Shown here: one piece after another, positions 9,323 through 19,301 of the stretch | Numbering within the stretch: the stretch's first letter is position 1 | Layout: each line of letters opens with the position of its first letter | Assembly: GCA_017510335.1 (NCBI GenBank) | Contig: JAFWNM010000012.1 | Location: forward strand, 62,001 to 126,000 | Source: Paracoccaceae bacterium | GTDB taxonomy: Bacteria; Pseudomonadota; Alphaproteobacteria; Rhodobacterales; Rhodobacteraceae | Direction: 5' to 3' | DNA length: 64,000 nt | The notes under the pieces: model-generated | What the model was told of the DNA's origin: nothing | Seen by the model: the letters and a program-made list of their open reading frames with translations, nothing else | The model's database searches: none | Made by a program: the position numbers and the translations under genes

Positions 9323-10498
9323 CTATTCCGCGCTGATTGCGCGCTGGAAATGCTGTTCATCTTCGTCCAGCCGCGCAGTGGGGACAGGGGCCATTGGGAA
9401 TTCCTCCTCTGCCAGCCCTTCGCGCGACAACAGCACGGCAACAGGGCGTGCCGCAGGAATGTGGGAACATACGATCATGACCGCCACCATGAAGGGCACT
9501 GCCAGAAACATGCCCGGTATGCCCCAGACCGCCCCCCAGAATGCCAGTGAAATTATGATCCCAAAGGAAGACAGGCGCAATGTCTTGCCCATCAGCATGG
9601 GATCAATGACATTTCCCAGCAGGAATTGCGCCATGCCTGCCAGCACGAAAATAAGAACCGCTGTCGATGGCTCGGTTACCTGAATATAGGCCACAAGCGT
9701 GACAATCAGCGTTGCAATAATGGACCCGACCGACGGGATAAAGTTCAAAACGAAGGTCAGCAACCCCATCGCAGCCGCGAATTGCAGATCAAACACCTTC
9801 ATGATCATGAACACAACAACGCCGGTCACACTGCTGATCAAGGTTTTGACCAGAAGGTAATGGTTCACCCGCCGGATAATGGACCCGATGATGGCATTGA
9901 CACGCCGCGCCTGGGCCTTGTCGGACATCAGGTTTTCAAGTTTGGTGTCGAACCAGACACGCTCGGCAAACATGAAGCCCACAAACAGGATGATCAGCAC
10001 AGACTGACTAAGGATTGTGCCCGCCTGGCCCGCAGCCGAACGCAGATACCCCGAAATCTCAATGCTGCGCATGGTTTGCAGCACGGATTGTTCGACATCC
10101 TCGCCCATCCAGGAAAACATCTGGGCAATCGCGGTTTGGGCGTCGTCAGTGTAGGACAATGTCGTGGTCAGAACGGTGTTGATCTGTGAAATGACCAGCC
10201 CTGCCAATGTCAGCAACCCCGATGCGATCAAAAACACCGCAGCAACCGAGGCCAGCCAGTTCGTGATCCTGAAACTGCCCACCCGCAGCCGAGAGATGGA
10301 ATTTATCGCATCCGATGTCAGCGAAAACAGGATAATCGCGATGGCCAGCGAAATCAGGATGAATTTCGCCTGCACCAGCAAGAATAACACCACTGCGAAA
10401 GCAATAATGCCCATCAGCCATGTTTGCAGCCTGAATTTTTCGCCGAATGTCAGGCGATTGACTGTCGAGTGGCGTGGTGTTTCGGGCTGGTCTGACAT
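9323..10498 (-). CDS. AI-2E family (PerM/YdiK-like) membrane permease
   Basis: A 391-aa polytopic protein with paired N-terminal helices (residues ~22-60), a helix near 75-100, a soluble middle region, and the C-terminal cluster of helices with FVLNFIPSVGSIIATL and DPMLMGKTLRLSSFGIIISLAFWGAVWGIPG that defines the AI-2E/PerM family. Family members are implicated in autoinducer-2 or sodium/proton exchange; the substrate is not predictable here. ATG 10498 has a good ribosome site (CAGGACCAG); the longer frame to 10591 lacks family character. Third gene of a minus-strand run after the two cytochromes. Confidence 0.88.
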   Translation of the reverse strand: MSDQPETPRHSTVNRLTFGEKFRLQTWLMGIIAFAVVLFLLVQAKFILISLAIAIILFSLTSDAINSISRLRVGSFRITNWLASVAAVFLIASGLLTLAGLVISQINTVLTTTLSYTDDAQTAIAQMFSWMGEDVEQSVLQTMRSIEISGYLRSAAGQAGTILSQSVLIILFVGFMFAERVWFDTKLENLMSDKAQARRVNAIIGSIIRRVNHYLLVKTLISSVTGVVVFMIMKVFDLQFAAAMGLLTFVLNFIPSVGSIIATLIVTLVAYIQVTEPSTAVLIFVLAGMAQFLLGNVIDPMLMGKTLRLSSFGIIISLAFWGAVWGIPGMFLAVPFMVAVMIVCSHIPAARPVAVLLSREGLAEEEFPMAPVPTARLDEDEQHFQRAISAE

Positions 10499-10603
10499 CT
10501 GGTCCTGAGTGACTGACAATCGTGCATGATACCAAGCGAAGTATGGGCAGGAATGCGCGCTGGCACAACCCCGCGCGCACACGCGCAACAAAAGCCGGAC
10601 CAG

Positions 10604-11524
10604 TTATTCGCCGGCGCGCAGGATATAGGCGGCAATCGCGTCCAGTTCGGTCTTGTCCAGATGCTGCAGATTGGCAACCACCGCCGCCATGGACCCGCCC
10701 ACAACATCAAAAGACGGGGTGAAGCCGCTTTCCAGATAGGCGCTGATGTCAAAATGCGTCCAGTCAAAGCCCGGACCCGCAATTGCGGGAATGCGCCCCT
10801 GGCCGGAAGGGTTGGGCGCGCCCAGAAGCCATTGGTCGGGTTGCAACGCGCCAAGGCTGTTGCGCGGTGTGTGGCATTCGGCGCAATGGGCCAGCGCTTC
10901 CGCCAGATAGCGCCCGCGCGTCTCGGTTTCGGTCAGATCGCCGGTGACTGTCCAGCCCGCATCCAGATACATCGCTTTCCAAAGCCCCAGACCGCGCCGG
11001 ATGTTGAACGGAAAGCCCAGGTCATGCGGGCGTGACGGGGTCGCGTCGGCGGGCAGGGTGGTCATGAACGCGTATAGGTCGGCCATATCCTGCGGATCGG
11101 CCTTGATATAGGCAGTATACGGGAAGGCGGGGTAATAATGCTGCCCGTCAGGTGACACCCCCGCCATGACCGCATTCAGAAACTCATCGCGTGACCAGTT
11201 GCCTATGCCATGGGTGGGGTCTGTGCTGATATTTGGGGCGTAGAATGTGCCAAAACCGGACTGGAACGCCTGACCGCCTGCCAATACCATGGGGTCCGCA
11301 TCCGGGTCCGCGCCCATGTGGCAAGACGCGCAGCCCGCGGCCCTGAACACGGCTTCGCCTGCCTGTGCGTCGCCCGACAGCCCCGCAAGGCGTGCCGCCG
11401 AAAGCGGTTCGGGCGCACTGACCCACCACAACGCCATGCCCGCAGCGGCCCCCACAAATGCGGTTGCCCCCAGCAGTTTCACAACGGGTTTGCGACCGCG
11501 CCTTGCGGAATCAGCTTTGCTCAT
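10604..11524 (-). CDS. Exported diheme cytochrome c
   Basis: 306 aa with an N-terminal membrane anchor/signal (VVKLLGATAFVGAAAGMALWWV, residues ~14-36) and two c-type heme motifs, CASCH near residue 65 and CAECH near residue 214, each followed by the GxxFxxxxF/Y-type segments and a later Met ligand candidate. The repeat of two cytochrome c domains with FYAPNISTDPTHGIGNWSRDEF is the arrangement of the cytochrome subunits of periplasmic dehydrogenases, but no dehydrogenase is next to it. It follows the cytochrome c' gene by 94 bp on the same strand, so the pair probably forms one electron-transfer operon. Partner unknown. Confidence 0.9.
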   Translation of the reverse strand: MSKADSARRGRKPVVKLLGATAFVGAAAGMALWWVSAPEPLSAARLAGLSGDAQAGEAVFRAAGCASCHMGADPDADPMVLAGGQAFQSGFGTFYAPNISTDPTHGIGNWSRDEFLNAVMAGVSPDGQHYYPAFPYTAYIKADPQDMADLYAFMTTLPADATPSRPHDLGFPFNIRRGLGLWKAMYLDAGWTVTGDLTETETRGRYLAEALAHCAECHTPRNSLGALQPDQWLLGAPNPSGQGRIPAIAGPGFDWTHFDISAYLESGFTPSFDVVGGSMAAVVANLQHLDKTELDAIAAYILRAGE

Positions 11525-11618
11525 GTCGATACACTATGGCCAGGAATAGGGGTCATGCCCCGGAAAACCCGAAACGGCATGGCCAGACGGGCGGCAGGGG
11601 CATGACAGGTTTGCGCCG

Positions 11619-12074
11619 TCAGCCAGCTTCGGCGCGGTAGGTCTGATGGCAGGCCTGACAGGCCCCGCCAAGGGCCCCAACGGCCGGACGCAGCGCATCC
11701 AGCCCGTCACCGGCAACGGTCTGCACATTTTCGGCGGCCATTTGCAAATCAGCGAATTTGCTCACGAAATCATCCAGATTTTCCCAGATCGCGGGCAGGG
11801 CGCGGGTGCTATCCACGCTTTGGGCATCTGTTCCTTCTGGCCAAAGACGGCTTTGGTCATGGCGGGTGATGTGAAACAGGTTGTCTGCGGCGGTCTGCGC
11901 AAGCGTCGCGTCATAGTCAACGCGCCCCTGCGCCATGCCGCCCAGCACCGCGAAATTATGCACAATCAGGTTGAACTGGCCCTGACGTTGCCCAATCTCG
12001 GGGTGGTCTTGTGCCAGTGCCGGCAGGGAGAGGGCGGTGAAAAACAGGCTTGCGCCCAGAACTATGCGTCGCAT
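11619..12074 (-). CDS. Cytochrome c' (c-556 type), periplasmic
   Basis: 151 aa. A signal peptide with AQA cleavage (MRRIVLGASLFFTALSLPALAQ) is followed by a four-helix bundle and the C-terminal heme motif CQACH with a downstream basic residue, typical of cytochrome c'. These proteins bind NO or serve in electron transfer. ATG 12074 has a Shine-Dalgarno AAGGGA; the open frame to 12365 upstream overlaps hpt antisense and is not used. First gene of the likely cytochrome c'-diheme cytochrome operon. Confidence 0.9.
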   Translation of the reverse strand: MRRIVLGASLFFTALSLPALAQDHPEIGQRQGQFNLIVHNFAVLGGMAQGRVDYDATLAQTAADNLFHITRHDQSRLWPEGTDAQSVDSTRALPAIWENLDDFVSKFADLQMAAENVQTVAGDGLDALRPAVGALGGACQACHQTYRAEAG

Positions 12075-12162
12075 CAGGAATGTCCCTTGGTTGATTTGAA
12101 ATATTGCGACCATCCTATGCAGCGGGTCACGAAGATCAACACACGGGCGCGTGATCGCACTG

Positions 12163-12699
12163 TCAGGTGAAGCGCACCTTGCCGATATAGGGCAGGTTGC
12201 GGTTTCGTTGGGCATAATCGATGCCATAGCCCACGACGAATTCATCGGGAATCTCAAACCCCGTCCATCGGGCGCGAATGTCGACTTCGCGCCGCGACGG
12301 TTTGTCCAGCAGCGCGCATACTTCCAGCCGCGCGGGGCTGCGGGCTTGCAGCATTTGCAACACATGGCTTAGGGTATAGCCGGTATCGACAATATCTTCG
12401 ACCACCAGCACATCGCGCCCTTCGATCTTGCCGCTCAGGTCTTTCAATATCCGCACCTCGCGCGAAGATTGGGTGGAACTGCCATAGCTGGAGGCTTCCA
12501 GAAAATCCACCTCGACCGGCAGATCGATCTCGCGCACCAGATCGGCAATAAACACGAATGACCCCCGCAGCAGCCCCACCACCACCAGCTTTTCCGTGCC
12601 CGCAAAGTCGCGGGTGATTTCCGTCGCCAGTTCCTCGACCCGCGCGGCGATTTGCTTGGCGCTGATCATCTGATCGATGATATAGGGTTTTTGCGTCAT
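12163..12699 (-). CDS. hpt: Hypoxanthine phosphoribosyltransferase
   Basis: Purine salvage enzyme, 178 aa. The PRPP-binding loop [14 protein letters not shown] (residues ~98-111) and the early [14 protein letters not shown] segment are diagnostic, and the C-terminal [23 protein letters not shown] closes the family signature. ATG 12699 is preceded by AAGAGGCCGAA, a usable ribosome site. Divergent from the COQ10-like gene, 64 bp apart. Confidence 0.94.
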   Translation of the reverse strand: MTQKPYIIDQMISAKQIAARVEELATEITRDFAGTEKLVVVGLLRGSFVFIADLVREIDLPVEVDFLEASSYGSSTQSSREVRILKDLSGKIEGRDVLVVEDIVDTGYTLSHVLQMLQARSPARLEVCALLDKPSRREVDIRARWTGFEIPDEFVVGYGIDYAQRNRNLPYIGKVRFT

Positions 12700-12763
12700 T
12701 TCGGCCTCTTGATTTTTCGGGCCGACTTTAGGACATGTGCACAACACAGAAAAGAGTGAACAC

Positions 12764-13210
12764 ATGCCCCAGCACCATGAACACCGTGATATGCCCTATT
12801 CAGCCCAGCAGATTTTCGATCTGGTGGCCGATGTGGCGCGCTATCCGGAATTCCTGCCCTGGACGGCGGCGGCCCGCATCCGCTCGCGCAGGCCCATCGA
12901 CGGCGGAGAGGAGATGGAGGCTGATCTGGTCATTTCCTTCAAGGTATTTCGCGAACGCTTCGGCAGCCGGGTAAAGCTGTTTCCCGCGAAAGGCGAAATT
13001 GACACTGCCTATATTGATGGGCCGTTCAAATATATGTTGTCGCGCTGGCAGGTTCAGGACAATCCCGCAGGCGGGTGCGTGGTGGATTTCCATGTGGATT
13101 TCGAATTCCGCAACCCGGTGCTGCAAAAGCTGATCGGGGTTGTGTTCGATCAGGCCATGCGCCGCATTGTTGGCGCGTTTGAAGCGCGCGCCAAGGCACT
13201 TTACGGCTGA
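12764..13210 (+). CDS. COQ10/RatA-like START-domain protein
   Basis: 148-aa single-domain protein of the polyketide cyclase/START superfamily with the [22 protein letters not shown] opening that marks the COQ10/RatA branch. In mitochondria and alphaproteobacteria this branch binds ubiquinone and assists respiration; the RatA toxin name comes from E. coli. The ubiquinone-chaperone role is the likelier one here. ATG 12764 was chosen for its match to the family N-terminus and nearby GAGTGAAC; an in-frame ATG at 12737 adds nine residues. Its end overlaps the end of pncC by 10 bp on the opposite strand. Confidence 0.86.
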   Translation: MPQHHEHRDMPYSAQQIFDLVADVARYPEFLPWTAAARIRSRRPIDGGEEMEADLVISFKVFRERFGSRVKLFPAKGEIDTAYIDGPFKYMLSRWQVQDNPAGGCVVDFHVDFEFRNPVLQKLIGVVFDQAMRRIVGAFEARAKALYG

Positions 13211-13683
13211 TCAGGCGCTGTCAGGGCGCGCAACAACAGGGCCAGCGCATGCGCAACCGTCGCCTGCCGGACATTGGCGCGCCCCACGGCCCCGAATTCG
13301 ACTGTTTCCACCGTGACGCCCTGCGCATCTGCCAGCCCGAAACATACACGCCCTTCGGGTTTGTGCTCTGACCCGCCGGGGCCTGCAATGCCTGTCACGG
13401 CCACAACCAGCCCCGCTGCAGACCGTGCCAATGCGCCGCGCGCCATTTCCGCTGCCACCTGTTCAGACACCGCGCCGTAAGTGCCCAATGTGGCGGCCTG
13501 CACCCCCAGCATCTGTTCCTTGGCCGCGTTCGAGTAGGTGACGAACCCGCGATCCACCACATCCGATGATCCCGCGATATCGGTCAATGCAGCGATAATC
13601 ATGCCGCCCGTGCAGCTTTCGGCGGTGGCAATCGTCACCTTGCGCGCGCGCGCAGCGCGTAAAACATCCTGTGCGCTGCTCAT
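13201..13683 (-). CDS. pncC: CinA C-terminal-type nicotinamide-nucleotide amidohydrolase
   Basis: 160 aa, the stand-alone PncC/CinA domain: AESCTGGMIIAALTDIAGSSDVVDRGFVTYSNAAK contains the catalytic Ser-Thr and Lys segment, and VTGIAGPGGSEHKPEGRVCFG completes the site. It deamidates nicotinamide mononucleotide to nicotinate mononucleotide in NAD recycling. The start codon overlaps the stop of pgpA (ATGA), indicating translational coupling. Confidence 0.92.
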   Translation of the reverse strand: MSSAQDVLRAARARKVTIATAESCTGGMIIAALTDIAGSSDVVDRGFVTYSNAAKEQMLGVQAATLGTYGAVSEQVAAEMARGALARSAAGLVVAVTGIAGPGGSEHKPEGRVCFGLADAQGVTVETVEFGAVGRANVRQATVAHALALLLRALTAPDQP

Positions 13684-14177
13684 GCCATGAACACCCCATG
13701 CGCCAGCACGGCCAGCGCCACGACCACCAGCGCCGCAAACGCGCCCGCGATCATGTCATCCAGCATCACGCCCAGCGGCGTATGCAGCCGGTCCGCCCAG
13801 CCCACAGGGCCGGGTTTCAGAATGTCGAACGCCCGGAACGCCAGGAACGCCACCACCCAACCCGGCCACAACGCGCTAACAGCCACCCCCTGCATCATCG
13901 CACCAAGCGAAACAGGCCACAGCGCCAGCCACATGCCCGCCACTTCATCTATGACAATTTCGGACGGGTCAGGGTCTGCCATGCCGCGGGTTTCCTCGAC
14001 GGTGACCCACCATCCCAGCAAGAACACCAGCGCAGTCGCCAGCGCCAGCAACCAGAATCCGCCCAGCACATGCAGCCCCCATGCCACAGGCAGTGCTGCC
14101 ACAGTGCCCCATGTTCCGGGTGCGGGCCGCAAAAGCCCTGCCCCGAAAAAGGTTGCAATCACCCGTGTCATGCGCAT
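13680..14177 (-). CDS. pgpA: Phosphatidylglycerophosphatase A
   Basis: 165 aa membrane enzyme that dephosphorylates phosphatidylglycerol phosphate in phospholipid synthesis. FFGAGLLRPAPGTWGTVAALP near the N-terminus and DPSEIVIDEVAGMWLAL in the middle carry the conserved PGT and acidic DE residues of the PgpA family, with about four hydrophobic segments. Placed between ispDF and pncC on the same strand, and coupled to pncC by a 4-bp overlap. Confidence 0.94.
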   Translation of the reverse strand: MRMTRVIATFFGAGLLRPAPGTWGTVAALPVAWGLHVLGGFWLLALATALVFLLGWWVTVEETRGMADPDPSEIVIDEVAGMWLALWPVSLGAMMQGVAVSALWPGWVVAFLAFRAFDILKPGPVGWADRLHTPLGVMLDDMIAGAFAALVVVALAVLAHGVFMA

Positions 14178-14187
14178 GCCGCACTCC

Positions 14188-14253
14188 TTTTCATCTTGCC
14201 CAAATACTCTCAGGGGGTGAATGGGCCGCAGGCCCAGAGGGGGCAGAATGCCC
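14188..14253 (-). repeat. GC-rich palindromic intergenic repeat, family 2, copy 1
   Basis: Contains TTCATCTTGCCCAAATACTC then a GGGGG-centred palindrome (GGGCC-GCA-GGCCC and GGGGC...GCCCC). Related segments occur at 42004-42026 (opposite strand) and 57990-58060. It lies in the gap between ispDF and pgpA and may serve as a transcript-processing or termination structure. Confidence 0.55.
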
Positions 14254-14255
14254 CA

Positions 14256-15419
14256 TCACTGCGCGATCAGGCATGCCGTCGCCAGCGCTGCAATGCCTTC
14301 TTCGCGGCCGGTGAAGCCCAGTTTTTCCGACGTGGTGGCCTTCACACTGATGCGCGCCGCGTCAATGTCCATGATGCCGGCCAGGGCGTGGCGCATGGTT
14401 TGGGCATGTGGACCAATTTTCGGGAATTCGCAAATAAGCGTCACATCGCAATTTCCAATCGCGAACCCGCGTGTGCGCGCCAGGTCGACCGCATGACGCA
14501 GGAAAATGTGACTGGCCGCGCCTTTCCATTGCGGGTCGCTGGGGGGGAAATGCTGGCCGATATCCCCTTCGCCCAGCGCCCCATAGATGGCATCTGTCAG
14601 GGCATGCATGCCCACATCGGCATCGGAATGCCCCTCCAGCGCGCGATCATGGTCCACCAGCACCCCGCACAGCCAGCACCCATTGCCCGCCCCGAAACGA
14701 TGCACGTCAAACCCGTTACCAAGCCGAATATCCATGGCGCGTCGTGTCCTTTCCCGCAAAATACCCTCCGCGCGGTCAAAATCCGCTCGATAGGTCAGTT
14801 TGAAATTTTCCTCGCAGCCCAGTGTCAGGGCCACGTCAGTGCCTGCCGCGCGCGCAATTTCGACATCATCGGCAGCATCGCCCGATTGCAGGCTATGCGC
14901 GGACAAGATGGCGTCGAAATGGAACCCTTGCGGGGTTTGCGCCCGGTAGAGGGCCGCACGGCTGACAGCGTCCTGCGCGTTCCCCGCACCCGCCCCGTCG
15001 CCCGCGCGCCACAAGGCGTCCACGACCGGCAGCGCGGGGGTTGCGGCCTTGGCTGTGTCAAGCGCGGCAATCACAGCGTCGATCACGCGTGCAGTCACGA
15101 AGGGGCGCGCGCCATCATGAATCAGCACCTTGTCGGGCGGGTCGGGCGCAAGCGCATCCAGTGCCGCGCGCACAGAGGCTGCCCGCGTTGCCCCGCCCGC
15201 GACGATCTGAACATGGGTCATCTCCAGACTGTCAGCACGCGCGAAATCATCGGGATGCAGGACCAGCACCAGGCGCTGCAATCCCGCGTTGCGCAGCGCA
15301 TCCAGCGTATGGGCCAGAACCGGACGGCCCGCCAGACTACGCCATTGCTTTGGCAGGCCACTGCCTGCGCGGGTTCCCCGCCCTGCGGCGACAATGATTG
15401 CAGCGATGGTTTGCGTCAT
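14256..15419 (-). CDS. ispDF: Bifunctional IspD/IspF (MEP cytidylyltransferase / MEcPP synthase)
   Basis: 387-aa fusion for two steps of non-mevalonate isoprenoid synthesis. Residues 1-~225 are IspD, with the nucleotide-binding [16 protein letters not shown] and the DGARPFV segment. Residues ~230-387 are IspF, with NGFDVHRFG (metal ligands Asp and His), [27 protein letters not shown] and the final [12 protein letters not shown]. Fusion of the two domains is common in alphaproteobacteria. Divergent from dusB; pgpA lies downstream on the same strand. Confidence 0.96.
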   Translation of the reverse strand: MTQTIAAIIVAAGRGTRAGSGLPKQWRSLAGRPVLAHTLDALRNAGLQRLVLVLHPDDFARADSLEMTHVQIVAGGATRAASVRAALDALAPDPPDKVLIHDGARPFVTARVIDAVIAALDTAKAATPALPVVDALWRAGDGAGAGNAQDAVSRAALYRAQTPQGFHFDAILSAHSLQSGDAADDVEIARAAGTDVALTLGCEENFKLTYRADFDRAEGILRERTRRAMDIRLGNGFDVHRFGAGNGCWLCGVLVDHDRALEGHSDADVGMHALTDAIYGALGEGDIGQHFPPSDPQWKGAASHIFLRHAVDLARTRGFAIGNCDVTLICEFPKIGPHAQTMRHALAGIMDIDAARISVKATTSEKLGFTGREEGIAALATACLIAQ

Positions 15420-15606
15420 CTGGGGCCTTTCGGTTGTTCCTCAGCTATAGGCCGAAGCGGGGGGTGCTGACAATCCGCGCGATGATCCTGCGGATGTGCG
15501 TAAATATTAGGCGCATGATGAAATTCGCGTCACGGATTTGGGCAGTTCGTTTGCGCTATCCCGCGCAATGGGTGTATGGCAGGGAAAGAACTTCAGGACA
15601 GGGCGC

Positions 15607-16635
15607 ATGACGGCAACCAACATTTCGCAGCAGATTCCGCTTCGGGGCAGCGGCAGAGATACGGTTATAACCCCGCCAGTGCTGTTGGCCCCTTTGGCGG
15701 GAATAACGGATTTGCCGTTTCGGCGCGTGGTGGCGCGGTTTGGCGCGGGGCTTGTCGTTTCTGAAATGGTGGCAAGTCAGGAAATGGTGCAGGCCAAGCA
15801 ATCGATGCGCGCCCGCGCGCGCAGTGAACTGGGGCTGGGAGAGGCGCGCACTGCCGTGCAGATCGCAGGACGCGACCCGCACTGGATGGCACAGGCCGCG
15901 CGCATGATAGCGGATGGCGGCGCCGAGGTGATCGACATCAATATGGGCTGTCCCGCCAAGAAAGTTGTGGGCGGCATGTCCGGGTCTGCATTGATGCGCG
16001 AGCCTGATCACGCGTTGCGCCTGATTGATGCGGTGGTCGGCGCGGTTACGGTTCCGGTGACGTTGAAAACCCGTCTGGGCTGGGATGACGATTGCCTGAA
16101 TGCCGCGCAGCTTGTTCGGCGTGCCGCTGCGTCAGGGGTGCAGATGGTGACAATTCACGGGCGCACGCGCTGCCAGTTCTACAAAGGGCAGGCGGACTGG
16201 CGCGCGATTGGCGATGTGGTGCGTGCCACGGGTATTCCGGTCATCGCCAATGGTGATATCCTGTGCGCAGACACAGCGCGCAAGGCGCTGGCGCATTCTG
16301 GTGCGGCGGGGGTGATGGTCGGGCGTGGCGCGCAGGGTCGGCCCTGGGTTCTTGCGCAGATCGCCGCCGATCTGTTCGGGCAACCGCACCCTGTTATTCC
16401 CACCGGGTCCGCGCTGGTTGATCTGGTCGCGGCGCATTATGAAGATATGCTGGCTTTCTACGGCACGGCGTTGGGCATGAAGGTCGCGCGCAAACATCTT
16501 GGCTGGTATTCGGAACATGCGCAGGGCTGCGCGGCGTTGCGCCGTGCGGTGCAGACATCCGCGGACCCCGCCCATGTTTTGCGACTGTTGCCTGACGCGC
16601 TATGTCAAGCGCCGCAATTGGGGCGCGCGGCATGA
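15607..16635 (+). CDS. dusB: tRNA-dihydrouridine synthase DusB (NifR3 family)
   Basis: 342 aa FMN enzyme that reduces uridine in tRNA. APLAGITDLPFRR, INMGCPAKKVVGGMSGSALMREP (catalytic Cys) and TIHGRTRCQFYKGQADW define the family. ATG 15607 has GGACAGGGCGC as ribosome site and matches the family start. First gene of the ntr block, as in Rhodobacter where it was named nifR3; ntrB overlaps its stop by an ATGA. Confidence 0.94.
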   Translation: MTATNISQQIPLRGSGRDTVITPPVLLAPLAGITDLPFRRVVARFGAGLVVSEMVASQEMVQAKQSMRARARSELGLGEARTAVQIAGRDPHWMAQAARMIADGGAEVIDINMGCPAKKVVGGMSGSALMREPDHALRLIDAVVGAVTVPVTLKTRLGWDDDCLNAAQLVRRAAASGVQMVTIHGRTRCQFYKGQADWRAIGDVVRATGIPVIANGDILCADTARKALAHSGAAGVMVGRGAQGRPWVLAQIAADLFGQPHPVIPTGSALVDLVAAHYEDMLAFYGTALGMKVARKHLGWYSEHAQGCAALRRAVQTSADPAHVLRLLPDALCQAPQLGRAA

Positions 16636-17735
16636 CGCCACCAGTCACAGGGGCAATCTGGTCGGCGCTACCCTTGCCGGCACTGATGATCGGGGTGGTC
16701 CGCGGGCAGGAAACGATTGTGGATTGCAACCCGTCTGCGGAACAGTTTCTGGGCCTGTCGCGGCGCGGTGTGCTGGACCGGGCCTTGGCGCAGCTTGTCC
16801 AGATGGATGTGCCGCTGGACGCGGCCTTGGAACGGTGCCGCGTCAACCGCGCGCCTGTGTTTGTCAATGATGTGCATCTGACCATTGGCACACGCGCGCC
16901 GGTTCAATGCGCGTTGCAGCTTGCGCTGATCGGGGACAGGCCAGACCTGGTTCTGGTGTTGATCAACCCGCGCGAGATTGCAGGCAAGCTGGGTCAGGCC
17001 GAAGGGATTCGCCAATCCGCGCGGTCTGTCATTGGCATGTCGCAAATGCTGGCGCATGAAATCAAGAACCCGCTGGCAGGCATTGCAGGGGCCGCGCAGC
17101 TTTTGTCCATGAACCTGCGCCCCGAAGACCGCGAATTGACGGATTTGATTGTCGAGGAAACCCAGCGCATCGTCAAACTGCTCAATCAGGTGGAACAGTT
17201 CGGCAACCAGCGCCCGCCCGATTGCGGGCCGGTGAACATACATGATGTGCTGGAACGCGCGCGCCGGTCGGCGGCTGTGGGGTTTGCGGCCCATATGCGC
17301 ATTACCGACAGTTACGACCCGTCGCTTCCGCATGTCTGGGCCGACCCCGACCAGTTGTTGCAGGTGTTTCTGAACCTGCTGAAGAACGCAGCACAAGCCC
17401 AGCCCAAAGGGGGGCGGATACGGATCAAGACCTATTTTGAACAATCGTTGCGCGTGCGCGGCGATCAGGGGCAGGACGTGGCGCTTCCCATCCATATCGA
17501 AGTGATTGATGACGGGCCGGGCCTGCCAGAGGATATTGCCGATGACATTTTCGACCCCTTCGTGTCAGGGCGCGAAAATGGCACAGGTCTGGGGCTTGCT
17601 TTGGTGTCCAAGATCATATCGGCGCATACCGGCTGGATCAGCGTAGACAGCAAACCCGGCCGGACGGTCTTTCGTATTTCCCTGCCGCGCGCGCCGCAAG
17701 CGCCGCAACAGCCAACCCAAACGGAGTATGCCTGA
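16632..17735 (+). CDS. ntrB: Nitrogen-regulation sensor histidine kinase NtrB
   Basis: 367 aa, no membrane segment. Residues ~10-110 form a PAS domain ([28 protein letters not shown]). The dimerisation/phosphoacceptor helix contains [20 protein letters not shown], and the ATPase domain carries N, G1 and G2 boxes ([31 protein letters not shown]). It phosphorylates or dephosphorylates NtrC according to PII signals. The ATGA overlap with dusB decides the start at 16632; an ATG at 16602 would overlap dusB by 34 bp. Confidence 0.95.
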   Translation: MTPPVTGAIWSALPLPALMIGVVRGQETIVDCNPSAEQFLGLSRRGVLDRALAQLVQMDVPLDAALERCRVNRAPVFVNDVHLTIGTRAPVQCALQLALIGDRPDLVLVLINPREIAGKLGQAEGIRQSARSVIGMSQMLAHEIKNPLAGIAGAAQLLSMNLRPEDRELTDLIVEETQRIVKLLNQVEQFGNQRPPDCGPVNIHDVLERARRSAAVGFAAHMRITDSYDPSLPHVWADPDQLLQVFLNLLKNAAQAQPKGGRIRIKTYFEQSLRVRGDQGQDVALPIHIEVIDDGPGLPEDIADDIFDPFVSGRENGTGLGLALVSKIISAHTGWISVDSKPGRTVFRISLPRAPQAPQQPTQTEYA

Positions 17736-19129
17736 TGGACGGAACAGTCCTTGTCGCTGATGATGACCGCACAATCCGAACCGTGTTGACACAGGCACTG
17801 ACGCGTGCGGGCTGCAAGGTGCATGCCACCTCCAGCCTGACAACGCTGCTGCGCTGGGTGGAAGAAGGGCGCGGCGATCTGGTCATTACCGATGTCATGA
17901 TGCCAGATGGCAACGGGATAGAAATGATCCCGAAAATCAGTCAGGAACGCCCCGATCTGCCTGTGATCGTCATTTCTGCGCAAAATACCATCATGACGGC
18001 CATTCAGGCCAATGAAGTGGACGCGCATGATTACCTGCCCAAACCTTTCGACCTGCCGGAATTGCTGAAGCGGGCGGGGGCGGCGATGAAAAACCGCAGG
18101 TTGATGTCCTCTACCGAAGTGGTGAACCGCCCCGCGTCGGCGCCGCCACGCGGGGATGTGCTAAGCATGGAAGGCTTGCCCCTTGTGGGGCGCACGCCGG
18201 TGATGCAGGAACTTTACCGCCTGATTGCGCGGGTCATCAATTCGGCCATGCCGGTTCTGATAACGGGGGAATCGGGTACGGGGAAATCCCTGATCGCGCG
18301 CACCTTGCATGACCTGTCAGACCGGCGCGGCCAGCCCTTCATCAGCGCCATATCCGAAGATTTCCGGTCCCCTGACGGGGCGCAAACCCTGCTGTCGCGG
18401 GTGCGCGGCGGGACACTTCTGTTTGACGAACTGGGCAGCTATGACGACGAGGCGCAGTTGCGCGCCGCCCGGGTGCTGGACATGGTGCAAGATGACGGGC
18501 CGCGCATCATGGCCACGGCGCAATCCAACCTTGCCAAGGCGCTGGCCGAAGGCAAGCTGCGCGAAGACCTGTATTACCGCCTTGGCGGGGTCACGCTGAA
18601 TGTGCCCGCCTTGCGCGAACGTATCGACGATCTGGACCCGCTGGCGCAGCATTTTCTGGGGCAGGCCGCCGAAGATGGTGCCATTCAGCGCAAATTGTCG
18701 CCCGATGCGCTGGAACTGGTGCGCGCCTATTCATGGCCCGGCAATGTGCGGCAGTTGCAAAACACCTTGCGGCGCCTGACGCTGACAGGTGTGGAACCCG
18801 TGATTTCGCGCACCGAAATGGAAACCGCCCTGAAAAGCCAACCCAGTGCGGCCGCGATTGGTGCGAATTTCAGTGGGGAAACCTTGTCAGAAGCCGTGGC
18901 GCGGCATTTGCGGCGGTATTTTGACCTGCATGGTCAGGATCTGCCGCCGCCGGGGTTGCATGCGCGTATCCTGCGCGAAATCGAAACCCCGCTGATTGAA
19001 ATCGCGCTGGATGCGACAGGGGGCAATCAGGCACGGTGTGCCGACCTTCTGGGCATCAACCGCAACACCTTGCGCAAGAAGATTACCGAACTGGAAATTG
19101 AAGTGTCGCGCAGGCGAAAGCTGGCCTGA
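17735..19129 (+). CDS. ntrC: Nitrogen response regulator NtrC lacking the sigma-54 loop
   Basis: 464 aa: receiver domain with phospho-Asp in [17 protein letters not shown]+ domain with Walker A GESGTGKS and Walker [11 protein letters not shown], and a Fis-type helix-turn-helix at the end ([20 protein letters not shown]). Between the Walker motifs the segment that normally carries GAFTGA is missing, so the protein should not activate sigma-54. This is established for Rhodobacter capsulatus NtrC, which works with sigma-70. The start overlaps the ntrB stop (TGATG). Confidence 0.95.
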   Translation: MDGTVLVADDDRTIRTVLTQALTRAGCKVHATSSLTTLLRWVEEGRGDLVITDVMMPDGNGIEMIPKISQERPDLPVIVISAQNTIMTAIQANEVDAHDYLPKPFDLPELLKRAGAAMKNRRLMSSTEVVNRPASAPPRGDVLSMEGLPLVGRTPVMQELYRLIARVINSAMPVLITGESGTGKSLIARTLHDLSDRRGQPFISAISEDFRSPDGAQTLLSRVRGGTLLFDELGSYDDEAQLRAARVLDMVQDDGPRIMATAQSNLAKALAEGKLREDLYYRLGGVTLNVPALRERIDDLDPLAQHFLGQAAEDGAIQRKLSPDALELVRAYSWPGNVRQLQNTLRRLTLTGVEPVISRTEMETALKSQPSAAAIGANFSGETLSEAVARHLRRYFDLHGQDLPPPGLHARILREIETPLIEIALDATGGNQARCADLLGINRNTLRKKITELEIEVSRRRKLA

Positions 19130-19301
19130 CACGCTTTCCGTGCCTGCCGCCGATGCGCGGGTGCGGGCAAAGGCGGGTTTATGCCCCTTTTGGTTGTTTG
19201 ATGTAGAATTACCACAGTCGATGTGTCATTCTGGACGCAACAGCGTCAAGCTGACGATAGGGCCGTGATCATATCGGCCAAAGCGGTGGTGGTAGGGTGA
19301 C

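Noticed and set aside
13671-15470. 599-codon plus-strand frame opposite pncC, pgpA and ispDF
   Set aside because: Spans three recognised genes in antisense; Arg/His/Pro/Gln-rich with no family resemblance.
17735-19129. Missing GAFTGA in ntrC as a frameshift or deletion artefact
   Set aside because: The frame is continuous, all other motifs are intact, and loss of this loop is a known trait of Rhodobacter NtrC.
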